NCBI GenBank assembly: GCA_037951105.1
Contig: JBAMJV010003765.1
Span: forward strand, 99,501-163,500
Direction of reading: 5' to 3'
From: Echinarachnius parma
Taxonomy: Eukaryota > Echinodermata > Echinoidea > Clypeasteroida > Echinarachniidae
Length of the DNA: 64,000 nt
Position numbers and translations under genes: made by a program. Below the pieces are notes generated by a model that ran no database searches, was not told the DNA's origin, and saw nothing but the letters and a program-made list of their open reading frames with translations. How positions within the stretch are numbered: position 1 is the stretch's first letter; every line of letters begins with the position of its first letter. Below, in pieces: positions 45,309 through 55,261 of the stretch.

Positions 45309-46597
45309 AGAATGGGTTAAGGTTTTGCTCATTTTCAAAGAAATTTCTAGAGAATGTGTTATCCCTCTATTTATAGTTCTGGATAATTTTATTGCAAATC
45401 ACTATACATTTCTTCTGCTGAGACCAGTATCTTTGCATTAAATTTCATGAGTAGATCGATGCCAATAGATGAATTGATAAAAAAGAGGAAGAAAATATAA
45501 ATGTGTATTTTGCATTGTTCTAATTTAAGTGAAACACAGCCAGATACTATCTGTGACTATACTGAATGTCAATCATTCAAAAGATAGTTGAAAGTTAAAC
45601 AAGAAAGCTAAGGCTTGGGTTTACGGTAAGGGTAAGGTTTTAAACATGTTCCATTCAAACATACCTAGACTATTAATATTTCTAATACTATATTTAGAAT
45701 ATTCTACCTCTGGTTATATTTGATTTTTTAAAAAGACTATTAGCTATGCCTAATTACCTTTTTAATAGGGAAACTAGTAATACGTGAGTCTACCAATTCT
45801 TTTCCTTAAATATAAATGTCAGGGACGCCCTTACGGAAATTGCAGTATGTTAACACATTAATGTTTATGAGAAGGGATGGATGAATTACTAATTTTCCAT
45901 GATTTTATGTCCATATATGTTCAAAAATTCTCAGTTTGACCTTTGCAGCTTCTGTAGAGGGGCCTGGATTCTGAAACCAGTAATTAATTAGTTCCCGTCC
46001 TGTTTGTATATATCAGTTGCATTTTTAAATGAAGTAAATGTTTAGAGAGTTTTTCCGAAATATTATGTCATAGCGGAATGTTTAGGTAATAAATTAACTG
46101 ACTACTGTTTTAACTATATGGACATTTCAGATTGTTACTGGAAACATATTGGAACAGTAGATTTAGGTGGTCTTAAATGCAACATTTATAAAAGTCTAAT
46201 TTATCCACTTCTACCATAATGTTGAACCCTATAACTGTAACACTAGCTTTAACTCTTACTAGAGTCCTACTTCTAACTCTGGTCCTAACTCAAACCCAAC
46301 CTCTCAAAATGAACTGATTCTATGAAGTCTGCTAGTTAGTCCTCAAATTACTTTTACATCATATTTTGTGTACATTATATATGGATTGATTAAAAACAAT
46401 CTCAATTATTAATCTGAAATTGAACTTTTCTTTGCATGGGTACTCTCTTTTTGTTATTATTTTGACACATTTTTGTTGTTTATGCTGTGTCTGTTTATTC
46501 AATTATTGATTTATTCACTATGAGAGAATGTTTGGTTATATAAATTTTGATGAATTAAATAAATTATAATTTTCCAATTTATTTTGTCTGTTTACAG
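45309..46597. other. No recognised feature; would be intronic if the exon call is right
   Basis: AT-rich unique-looking sequence leading up to the 3' splice site at 46597. The series ACTAGAGTCCTACTTCTAAC..TCTGGTCCTAACTCAAACCC (46256-46305) is a small CTAACTC-type repeat. Confidence 0.4.
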
Positions 46598-46665
46598 GAG
46601 CAGATGGCTCACCAGATAGAGGAGCTCAACAGACAGGTGGTGGAGGAGAGACAGAATACAAGAAG
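46598..46665 (+). CDS. Possible internal exon, coiled-coil peptide (68 nt)
   Basis: A good 3' splice site (TTTTGTCTGTTTACAG, AG at 46596-46597) is followed by 68 open nucleotides and the donor AAG|GTAGCA. In the first frame it encodes EQMAHQIEELNRQVVEERQN and two more residues, ending in phase 2. The charged, leucine/valine-spaced pattern fits a coiled coil, which is unlike the surrounding noncoding DNA. I do not recognise the protein. A second frame (phase 1 start) is also open, so the reading is not certain. The donor is weak (GTAGCA), and the exon's last ~25 bp plus donor were copied into the array that follows. No neighbouring exon that keeps frame was found. Confidence 0.4.
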
Positions 46666-46706
46666 GTAGCAATTATCTTTAATAAATATATAGATCTATG
46701 GTTGTA

Positions 46707-46761
<55 letters not shown>

Positions 46762-47740
46762 TTGTATGTGTGTTAATTGTGTGTTGACTGCTTGAGTGTG
46801 TTTATGAGAGGAAATTGTGAAGATTGTTGAGGAGAGACAGAATACAAGAAGGTAGCAATTATCTTTATATATAGATCTATGGTTGTATGTTTGTCTGTCT
46901 ATCTGTCTGTTTGTCTGTATGTGTGTTAATTGTGTGTTGACTGTTTGAGTGTGTGTTTATGAGAGGAAATTGTGAAGATTGTTGAGGAGAGAATAAAAGA
47001 AGGTAACAATTATCTTGATATCTTTGGCTGTTTGTCTGTCTGTCTGTCTGTCTATCTGTCTGTCTGTCTGTTTGTCTGTATGTGTGTTAATTGTGTGTTG
47101 ACTGTGTTTGGATGCAAGTTTATGAGAGGAAATTGTGTGAAGATTGTGTAGGATAAAAGAATACAAGAAGGTAAAAACTTAAAAATCTTTATATCTTTGT
47201 TTGTTTGTCTGTCTGTCTGTCTGTCTGTTTGTATGTGCGTTAATTGTGTGTCGACTGCGTTTGGGTGTGTGTTTATGAGAGGAAATTGTAAAGATTGTTG
47301 AGGAGAGGCAGAATACGTAGCAATTATCTTTATATATCTATGGTTGTATGTTTGTTTGTCTGTCTGTCTGTCTGTTTGTTTGTCTGTAGGTGTGTTAATT
47401 GTGTGTCAACTGTGTTTGGGTGTGTGTTTATGAGAGGATATTGCAAAGATTGTGGAGAAAAGACAATACAAAAAGGTAAGAAGAGGAATCTGAATATATA
47501 TGGCCATAAATTTGTTAGTCTGTCTGCTGTCTGTTTGTATGTGTTTGTACACGTGTGTGTCTATGTGAGGAAATTGTGAAGATTGTGGAGAGAGACCTAA
47601 TACAAGAAGGATAAATCATATCTTTGCCTGCATGTTTGTCTGTCTGTATGTACGTGTATGTAAATTGTGTCTGACCATGTTTCAGCAGCTTTTTAAATAG
47701 AGGAAAAATAAAATGCAAGAAGGTAAGAATTATCTGGATA
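46643..47740. repeat. Tandem array built from an exon end, donor site and intron start
   Basis: GAGGAGAGACAGAATACAAG-AAGGTAGCAATTATCT from the end of the candidate exon recurs, increasingly changed, at about 46829, 46984, 47148, 47299, 47452, 47586 and 47698. Each copy is followed by a GTCT-rich stretch, GTGTGTTAATTGTGTGTTGA and TTTATGAGAGGAAATTGTGA. Spacing is 110-190 bp. Several copies retain or improve a 5' splice word (GGTAACA, GGTAAGA). No 3' splice site is copied. Confidence 0.88.
46708..46760. repeat. (GTCT)n microsatellite
   Basis: About 13 GTCT steps in the first array unit; shorter runs at 46890, 47035, 47205 and 47355 in the following units. Confidence 0.9.
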
Positions 47741-47809
47741 TCTATGGCAGTATGTTTGTCTTTCTGACTGTGTTTGTTTGTGTGTGTGTGTGTTTGTGTG
47801 AGTTTTTAG

Positions 47810-47877
47810 ATGGCTTATCAGATCTTGAAATCTGTATGGCTTTTCAACAAAAGAGGGCAGCAAATGAGTTTACCGAG
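47810..47877 (+). CDS. Weak candidate exon (68 nt)
   Basis: A GT-rich tract ending TTTTTAG (AG 47808-47809) is followed by 68 nt and a strong donor GAG|GTAAGG. With two leading bases it reads GLSDLEICMAFQQKRAANEF-TE, ending on a codon boundary. This phase does not join in frame to the 46598-46665 exon as drawn (the phase that would join has a TGA). Its start, GATGGCTTATCAGAT, resembles GATGGCTCACCAGAT in that exon, so it may be a decayed copy. Not recognised. Confidence 0.22.
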
Positions 47878-47917
47878 GTAAGGGAATGGCAGGGAATTCC
47901 CCCACTCACTCACTAAG

Positions 47918-48150
47918 CTGTCACCTCAGCAAACTATACATCCTCCCCTATCAATTCCTGCCTGCTAATAAGTATGTTCCTTCCCAATTAAATTACATGT
48001 ACCCCTACTGAAACCCGGTCATATCAATGGAGGAGTGTTATTATTTGACTGGTGCTATATTTGGTCATGGTTTCCGTTACTTTTCCAAAGCTATTTTTTA
48101 GATAAATAAGAAGAATGAATAATAATAATAAAATATGTAGTATGATATAG
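47918..48150. other. No recognised feature
   Basis: Unique-looking sequence after the array. Confidence 0.35.
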
Positions 48151-48375
48151 CGGTGCTAGAAATTAACCTCATCTCTGTGTAGCCCAACCGGGCAAGTAAA
48201 ATCAAAAGCGCCTAAAATGTAAAGAGGCCTCAAACCTAAATCTGTTGGTCCAAAACAAAGTCAAACATTAATAATTCTTTCATATTAGGTTTGCCCTTTT
48301 CAGCAAGTGAAATCAAGAATTATTGCGATTTTGGTGGTCCAAGGCGAGCTGAATACTACTAATTTCGAGTCCCTG
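48151..48375. repeat. Possible diverged relative of the CAGGG-end family
   Basis: CGGTGCTAGAAATTAACCTC, AGCCCAACCGGGCAAGTAAA and a right end TTTCGAGTCCCTGG recall the family layout, but most of the interior differs. Low confidence. Confidence 0.35.
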
Positions 48376-48847
48376 GATAGTGCATGCCAGAAATTCCTAC
48401 ATGTACATAATGAAACACAAGTTGCACAGAAATGGATGTGAGCCCTCTTGTGTTCAAATCACTATAGTGTTATTATCAGCAGCCTTTGTGGCGATCAACA
48501 TTTTGCCTTGTTGATACAGAATATGAATCATTCATGCAATTTGAAATTTTTTGTTTGGATTCTATCTTTTGAAGGAAATAGAACTAATGAATGACCAATT
48601 TTATTATTAAAAAGAAGGAAATTAAAACAAAGATTGAGTAATTTTGTTGAAATGATATAAAAAGGAGGTATTAAATGAATGATGAGTAATTTTGCCGAGC
48701 TGCGCTTTTTGTTTAGACAAAAATGAAGGAAAAAGAGTGAATGTGGAATGAGTAACCCATTAGAATGACTAAATGACTTCTATGATTTCTTGTATTTACT
48801 TTAATAGTAACAACTGTTGACTTGATCACTAGATTGTTGCAATATAC
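48376..48847. other. No recognised feature
   Basis: AT-rich spacer with a repeated GATGAGTAATTTTG-type word near 48637 and 48680. Confidence 0.35.
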
Positions 48848-49228
48848 TTTAAAGGGACTTAGTAACATTGTCCAAATCCTCAAAATACAATTGGAATTCT
48901 AGCGGTTCCCTCATACCTTGTTGTGTTCGTAATAATAAAATCATGGGACAGGTTTTGGTTTTTCAAATTTCCCTTTCGTTAAGATATTTATGATTGAAGT
49001 TTTCAAATGTTAAATAATCCAACGGATCGTGAAAACCGTGTACAAAGTGAGTGCAATGAGTTTGTGAACATCACTTTGCATTTTGGCTCATTACTCGGCC
49101 ATATAACGTCCATTTGACTTGAAATTTTCACACAATACCCTGTGGACATATCAGATAACAACAATATACATTGTACCAACCATTTATCACTTTTTGCACA
49201 TATCAACAAAGTTACTAGATCCCTTTAA
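48848..49228. mobile_element. 390-bp TTAAAGGGA MITE family, copy 5
   Basis: TTTAAAGGGACTTAGTAACA to GTTACTAGATCCCTTTAA, orientation as copies 1, 4 and 6. Just outside its right end, ATAGGTATGATGTCATACCTAT (49228-49249) is a perfect palindrome. Confidence 0.9.
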
Positions 49229-49446
49229 TAGGTATGATGTCATACCTATTAATATTGCCATGGGTAAGGCTCTAAAAAATGTCAGGCAAACCAAGATTTT
49301 GTTTAAATACCTAGTGGTTGCGAAGAAAGTAATCTTCAGCATCTGACCTACAGTACCATGAAAAGCCCATGCTGTTTAGAACTATTACTATTTTGTAACA
49401 TAAAAGAATGTAATATAATTTCTTTGGTATTTAATTGGAAACAAGA

Positions 49447-49790
49447 TCCTAGTAGTAAGTAATCTAAGATTGCATGGTGACTAAATAATGAGTGTCCAGA
49501 GTAATGATCACTGTTCAAAAACAAATTAATTGTAATCAGTCGTTATTGAAATAAATACCTTGTATGCAGTACTAGACAGTATGAAATGAACAGGTTATCA
49601 TATATACATGTAGCTATACGTGTACATGTTCAGGAGTAGTTTAAGATTGCATGATGACGAAGTAATGCGTGTCAAGAGTAATGATCTTTGTTCAAAAAGA
49701 AATTTACAGTCATTGTTACTGAAATAAATACCCTTTATGCAGTCATGTACAGTATATGTGCCTATGTGTACATTCATCAACATTCCAATG
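49447..49790. repeat. Two-copy tandem repeat, 177 bp
   Basis: TAAGATTGCATG at 49465 and 49642, with GAGTAATGATC, TGTTCAAAAA and TGAAATAAATACC following in both. Identity is moderate. Confidence 0.8.
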
Positions 49791-50403
49791 TCATGTTCAC
49801 CTCCTCATTTCATTAATAAAAAAATCAATGAAAGTCTTTTGAATGAGCAGGCTCATACCATTGGTTGAGAAGAGAAAGACACTAAGTCACGTTTTTGTAC
49901 TTTATAGATAATCATGTTTACAGTTTGGGAGCCTTGTAAACCAAATGTAGCTCTTTTATATATTAAATGAATACTATAAACAAATTAGACGTGATTATTA
50001 TCTGAAAAGTTTGTATCACGTAGTCATAGAGATGGCTCCAACCTACATGTACAAGATGGTATTGCGTAATATAATTTAGCCCCAAAAGCACTTAACGCCC
50101 CTCTTGCTCTCACCCAACAATATATGAAGGTCAGCAATTACATCATTGTTGCGCTAATTTAGGAATCTGGCAAGTCATTATAAAATGGAGTAGTTATTTG
50201 ACTCCCGTACATTGCGTATACATATGAAGGGTATTTAAGCAATAATGATGATTACATATTATATTATACTGTATATTTTTAATAGATAGTGCATTTTACG
50301 AACTGTTCATCATATATTAGCATTTTGCGATGGTAAACTGAACCAATGCCTCAAAATCCACTATCAAAATATTGGAAGATATACATTGTGTTTTCTGAGA
50401 TAA

Positions 50404-50404
<1 letters not shown>
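49791..50404. other. No recognised feature
   Basis: AT-rich DNA. Text near 49860-50120 (AGACACTAAGTCACG, GATAATCATG, GCTCTCACCC) is a diverged match to 8750-9110, indicating another old repeat. Confidence 0.45.

Positions 50405-50438
<34 letters not shown>
50405..50438. repeat. (GT)n microsatellite
   Basis: About 16 GT steps; both-strand frames across it are artefacts. Confidence 0.9.
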
Positions 50439-50439
<1 letters not shown>

Positions 50440-50729
50440 TATGTAAGTTAGTGTTGGTGTGTATGTATGTCCCTCTGTGTGTGAGTTTGTGTACATCCGT
50501 GTTTGCAGAACTTTGTCAGTCAAAGGAATTGATCTGTTGAGAGAACAGAATAATGTTTGTTTTTAAAATCATATTTGACAAGACGCCAAGAAAAATGCAC
50601 AGAAAGAGAACTATAAATATATGATTAGATGAAACGAGAGATGGAATGGAAAAATACAAAATTATAATATTTTATTATTATAAATGAGCAGAGAGGAAGG
50701 GGAAGAAAATGCAATTTCTATATATTTGG

Positions 50730-51060
50730 GTTCCCACTTAATTACATTAATTTCCCCCCCTCCCCCTTTTCATTTCATAACTTCCACATAACGCACGCTC
50801 TCCTCTCTCCTTGTTAACCTTTTTTTACGAATTACGCATCTGCGCAAACTAATATTCTTTCTGCCGATGCCATTCACGAAACCCACTCTGTTGCGAGCCC
50901 CAACCCAAATGTTTATTCTTCGTTCATTTACACAAGAGAAGCGTATTTGCATACCGACAAGGGCGATAGTCACGTGCGACGCTAGGAAAAGCAGATTTTG
51001 CCGACAACTTAGGATCGTGTTTTGACAATTTGTACAGTATGCGTTTGTCTATCTCGATGT
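50730..51060. promoter_or_regulatory. Unique block with octamer and E-box; candidate regulatory DNA
   Basis: Contains ATTTGCAT (50945-50952, the POU octamer core), CACGTG (50971-50976, an E-box), TTACGAATTACGCA and several CG dinucleotides. No repeat match in the window. Function is inference. Confidence 0.22.
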
Positions 51061-51150
51061 GGAGTGAAGCTAGTAATATGATCCTAAAACAAAGAAAGGA
51101 ACTCCCTTTCTCTCAACCCATTTCATTCTAGATTTTGCAATTCCCATAGA

Positions 51151-51495
51151 CAGGGCTCCACACTTACATTTTTTGTCAGTGGCCCAGTTGGGCCAGTGAA
51201 ATAATTTCTTCCCCTTTTTCTGGTAGCCGGAAAGAAACATTTACTTGCCCCGAAAATGTTATATTATGAGTAAACTTTATACTTTTCAAAATATCACTCT
51301 TTCCTGATCAAACATGTGATTATAGATGAAGGATGACATGGAAGAAAACAAGATTTTTCTAATTTTGTCAATGTCGGGTTAAAAAATCTTGCCCAATCGG
51401 GCCACCAAAATATGACTTTTAAATACTTTTTTGCTGGCCCGAAGTGCAATTTCACTGGACCTGGGCCTGCGGGCCAGTGCGAGTGTCGAGCCCTG
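51151..51495. mobile_element. CAGGG-end element with 7-bp TSD, copy E (345 bp)
   Basis: CAGGGCTCCACACTTACATT to GTGTCGAGCCCTG with the perfect duplication CCATAGA (51144-51150, 51496-51502). Both termini are CAGGGCTC, the clearest view of the family ends. It is a divergent subfamily: GGCCAG replaces GGCAAG in the internal blocks. Confidence 0.88.
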
Positions 51496-51689
51496 CCATA
51501 GAATTAATCCATGGTACACCAGGTTTCCGTAGGCAATGGGTTAAGATTAATTGTGTGATTTAAAAAAAAGCCTTTAGTTGTTTTTGACCCAGTAGTCTGA
51601 CATGAATCCATTGGAGATGATATGAGTTCTGTTATATAACACTCGTTCTCCAAAGACCCAGTTAGAGGATTTTCTGGACCATTCCTGAA

Positions 51690-51885
51690 TGGGTAAAACC
51701 TTTAACTAGCCTTCAGCTCCCGTTGGGCGGCTGGGCTAGTATGCTCCCCAGGGAGTTGAGACGGTGCGCAAGATAATTGTTCGGGTTTGACCTGTACCTG
51801 ATGACCAAGGGTAATAATAATGCGCTTAGAAACATTGTAGCGCTATATAAATGTATTATATTATTTTTATTATTATTTACTGAAA
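51690..51885 (+). repeat. SINE-like repeat with GCGCTATATAAATGTATTA tail
   Basis: GGGCTAGTATGCTCCCCAGG and GTTGAGACGGTGCGCAAGAT lead into CGGGTTTGACCTGTACCTGA, then AATAATAATGCGCTTAGAAA and AGCGCTATATAAATGTATTA with a TTATTATT-type end. Part of the head is also found at 31620-31745 in reverse. Confidence 0.5.
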
Positions 51886-52169
51886 TACAATTAATATAAT
51901 AGGGCAGTGAATAATACTCTTAATCATATCATATAATGTATTATTTTAAAGACGACACTTTTTAATATGAAAGTAGTTTCATCCTTTAAAAAACATGGGA
52001 ATAGGTACTTATCCATTTTGCAAATAAATGTTCACCATTGTCATTACATTTTTAACATGTGAGAATTTAGGCAAGGGAAATGGTGGCATCTTCAATGGTT
52101 AACTGGAAATATGCAGCTTGCCTTTACAAATTAGATTATAGTAGGTAATAATTGTATGCACACTTTAAT

Positions 52170-52480
52170 AGAATTCTCTCCTATATCTTTCCTCTCTAGC
52201 TTACATTTCATCTCTCCCACCTTCTCCTACCTTCTTACTCTCTCTCTCCCCCTCTCTCCTACCCTTTCTATCTTTCTCCTCTTTTTCCTCTTGTGCACAT
52301 GTTCTCTCCCAGTCTTTCTTCCTCTTTTTTCTGTCTCGCTCACACCCTATATCTCTCTCTCTTATACTCTCTATCTCATTCCTACCCTTTCTCTTTATCC
52401 ATTCTTTCTCTTTCACATATTTTCTCTCTATTTTTCCTTTTCCTTTTCTTTCTCCGTCTCTCTCTCGTGCCTCCAGTCCC
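52170..52480. repeat. CT-rich low-complexity tract
   Basis: CTCTCTCCC/TTTCTCTTT-type sequence. The 151-aa plus-strand and 93-aa minus-strand frames are compositional artefacts. Confidence 0.85.
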
Positions 52481-52694
52481 ATATCACCTGTCTACCTGAG
52501 ACTACACATGGACTGACTCATCCAACAAAAAAATTGAATATGATATGTCAATTTGGCATATTACTAAACCTATTCCTTACATGTGCCAGTCATTTCATTA
52601 GAAATGTGTGAGATTCGCAGCCCCCCCCTGGGCGTGTTAGTTGGTAAAAGTAGAAGTGTTGATGTGTGCTACAGGTGAGCATGCATATGTATGG

Positions 52695-52830
52695 GCATGT
52701 GCATGCGTATGTGTGTCTGTATGTATGTATGTATGTGTGTGTGTGTATGTATGTATGTATGTATGTATGTATGTGCGTGCATATTTGTGTGTGCATTTGT
52801 GGGTGTGTCTGTGTGTGTGTGCTTCATTGA
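52695..52830. repeat. (GTAT)n/(GT)n microsatellite
   Basis: GTATGTATGTATGTAT blocks at 52719-52733 and 52745-52772 between GT runs. The 174-aa minus-strand frame here (THTHIHTYIQTH-type) is an artefact. Confidence 0.9.
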
Positions 52831-52929
52831 TTGTCTTATTACATTTACAAGAACAAAAGTGAATATGATTTGTACAATTTTGTAATTTTTTTTGTTATAA
52901 TGCATTTTTTTTTTTTTACTTGCAAGACA

Positions 52930-53070
52930 ACTGTGTGAAATGCATTTTGGAGAGAAAAAAATATTGCCACATTTTGGAGATCGAAAAACAACAACAAACA
53001 TTGCCACATTCTGGAGAGAGAAAGAAACCATTGCCACATTTAAGAGATAAAAAGCAAACATCATTGGTGG
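52930..53070. repeat. Short tandem repeat, about 40-60-bp unit
   Basis: ATTGCCACATTTTGGAGA, ATTGCCACATTCTGGAGA and ATTGCCACATTTAAGAGA near 52964, 53001 and 53032, each followed by a purine-rich AAAAAC/AAAGAAACC run. Confidence 0.8.
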
Positions 53071-53192
53071 GTTTTGATTAGATGTGGGAATGTTTTGATG
53101 GGAGGAGGGGCAAGAGGGTATTAGTATTGATTTTGGGGGGAGCAGATGAGATTTGAGGGTTGGTATGTTGGGGGGGGGGGGGGGGAAATACA

Positions 53193-53579
53193 TTAAAGGG
53201 ACTAAGTAACATTGTCCAAGTCCTCAAATTCCAATTAGAATTCTAGCGGTTCCCTCATACCTTGTTGTATTCATATTAACAATAAAAGCATGGGACAGGT
53301 TTCGGTTATTCAAATTTCCCTTTCGTTAAAAAGATATTTACGATTGAAGGGTTCAGATGTTAAATTATCCACTGGACCGCGAAAACCGTGTACAAAATGA
53401 GTGCAATGAGTTAGTGAATATCACTTTGCATTTTTGCTCATTACTCTGCCATATAACGTCCATTTAACTTGAAATTTTCACACAACACCCAGTGGACATA
53501 TCAGATAACAACAATATACATTGTATCAACCACTCATCACTTTTTGCACATGTCAACAAAGTTACTATAATCCCTTTAA
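53193..53579. mobile_element. 390-bp TTAAAGGGA MITE family, copy 6
   Basis: TTAAAGGGACTAAGTAACAT to GTTACTATAATCCCTTTAA, orientation as copies 1, 4 and 5. It inserted next to a 17-G run. Confidence 0.9.
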
Positions 53580-54356
53580 GGATTCTTCAATTTGAAGATA
53601 ATCTTGGACTGGTGTCGAAAAAAAAATCAATTCAAATTATGGCAGAGTACGTAAGGTAAGGTTTTTGACCCGCAGGGTACATTTTTAGATTGTAGAATTT
53701 ACTTTTAATAAAAATGTGTGTTTTTCTTTTTGCCATACATGTACATCTATATATAACCTCTTTTTTCGGTCGGTAGAATCATGACGCACTTACCCACAGT
53801 ATATAATAAAATGGCTTCTTTTCCTATCCACCCCTGTAGCTACAAGCTACAATAATATTGTCAATATTCAGCTCTTTCATTTTGAGATTTGACTGAACAA
53901 GAGCAAACAATTAAAGGAGGGGGAAAATCCCGGCTTTGATTCAGGTTTATAGCTTAAAATATGTGCCTTTATTGATATACCACACTCTTTTTTTTCAAAG
54001 AAATCCTTAAGTTGGGAAAAAAAGGTAAATTTCATGCAACTTTTTTGCTTTATTTCGCATCGGCGTTCCATGCTCCTAAAAAAAGTCATTTATAGCAGAG
54101 CGGGAATGTGCGCACGTGTCACCCGATTCATGACATCACATGCAGACCGCAACGCGGAGGAATGTGCATTGTTTACATGCAGAGCCTATGACTTGCTTGT
54201 AAAACAAACTCGTTTTTGCTTGTAAATTTAGGTTTTACTGAAAATGCTTAAGAATTGCTAAGAAATGAATTGTAGCAGGATGCAGCTACACATCTGAGTG
54301 TATATCGTCCATGATATAAACCTGAACAAATGTTTGCAAATATTGAAACAAATAAA
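53580..54356. other. No recognised feature
   Basis: Unique-looking DNA; AGTACGTAAGGTAAGG near 53647 is splice-donor-like but has no exon context. Confidence 0.4.
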
Positions 54357-54412
54357 TAATAATAATAATATACAACATTTATATAGCGCTTAATACAATG
54401 TTTCTAAGCGCT
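54357..54412. repeat. TATATAGCGCTTAATACA...CTAAGCGCT motif
   Basis: AATAATAATAATA then TTTATATAGCGCTTAATACA and TTTCTAAGCGCTGAG; the reverse complement of the tail at 51825-51885. Confidence 0.6.
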
Positions 54413-54513
54413 GAGAAATTAAAGAGAGAATATGGAAATAATATCTGTGTCAACGTGAGTATTGCACTCAGCGTGTACGTCTATGACCGAGCTAAACTGC
54501 GATTGCCTGCAGG

Positions 54514-54535
54514 TGACGTCACAAAGATGACGTCA
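54514..54535. promoter_or_regulatory. Two CRE palindromes 14 bp apart
   Basis: TGACGTCA at 54514-54521 and 54528-54535. The block 54420-54560 is unique in the window and richer in CG than its flanks. Confidence 0.35.
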
Positions 54536-54879
54536 TTTTTTGTTCGCCCGGGACTCTTTTTTTTTAACGGGGGTTCCGAAAGTGAATTTACAAGTGGATT
54601 TTTTTATTTTACCGGGTTTTCCCACGAGGAAAATATGTTTGTATTATTAATCTTCATGAAAATCTACCTTAGATACTTAAAACCCAATTTTGAGGCAGTT
54701 TTCTTGTCACCATACCTTTAAACACATTCACGTACGCATACTCATTACATGTTCCGCACGTATACACACTCGAACATAATTCATACATACACACACTTTG
54801 ACTTGCGGGTATTACAAAATGAATGATTATGTTTGGTTTAATCGATAGATTAGGTGTGATCTGTTTTAACATGCAGGCA

Positions 54880-55090
54880 CTCACGTAGACACAAACACAG
54901 ACAGACAGACAGATACACACACACACACACACACACATACACACAAACACACAGATGCACACACACAAACATAGACACAAACAAGCATATACATGTATAC
55001 ACACCCACATACACACAAACTTACACGCAAACATACACAAATTCGCACAAAAATACACACATAAATGCTTTGAAACACACACACATATAA
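54880..55090. repeat. CA-rich microsatellite region
   Basis: (CA)n at 54913-54940 within a longer ACACAAACATAC-type stretch. The 156-aa minus-strand frame is a cysteine/valine artefact. Confidence 0.9.
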
Positions 55091-55261
55091 AAATACTCTT
55101 CGCATTCCACACAAGACGATGGTAGAATGTTATTTTCAAATTGGATATATTTCGCCAGTTCTGTCAGTAAAATGCCAGAGTTCAGATTGTCCACTGCAAA
55201 TCAAAAGTTGTTTAGATGTGTCCCAAATAATAAAGGACGACCATCTGTCAAATGTCTAACT

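Noticed and set aside
46598..47877. Two 68-nt exons as a mutually exclusive pair
   Set aside because: Equal length is suggestive, but apart from GATGGCTYAYCAGAT (offset by six bases) they do not align and they end in different phases when read in their protein-like frames.
54398..54721. 107-codon frame near the two CRE sites
   Set aside because: It starts inside the TATATAGCGC repeat tail and has no known motif or splice context.
52669..55139. Frames of 174 and 156 codons on the minus strand
   Set aside because: Driven by GT/CA and GTAT microsatellites (HTHTHI and CVCVCV runs).
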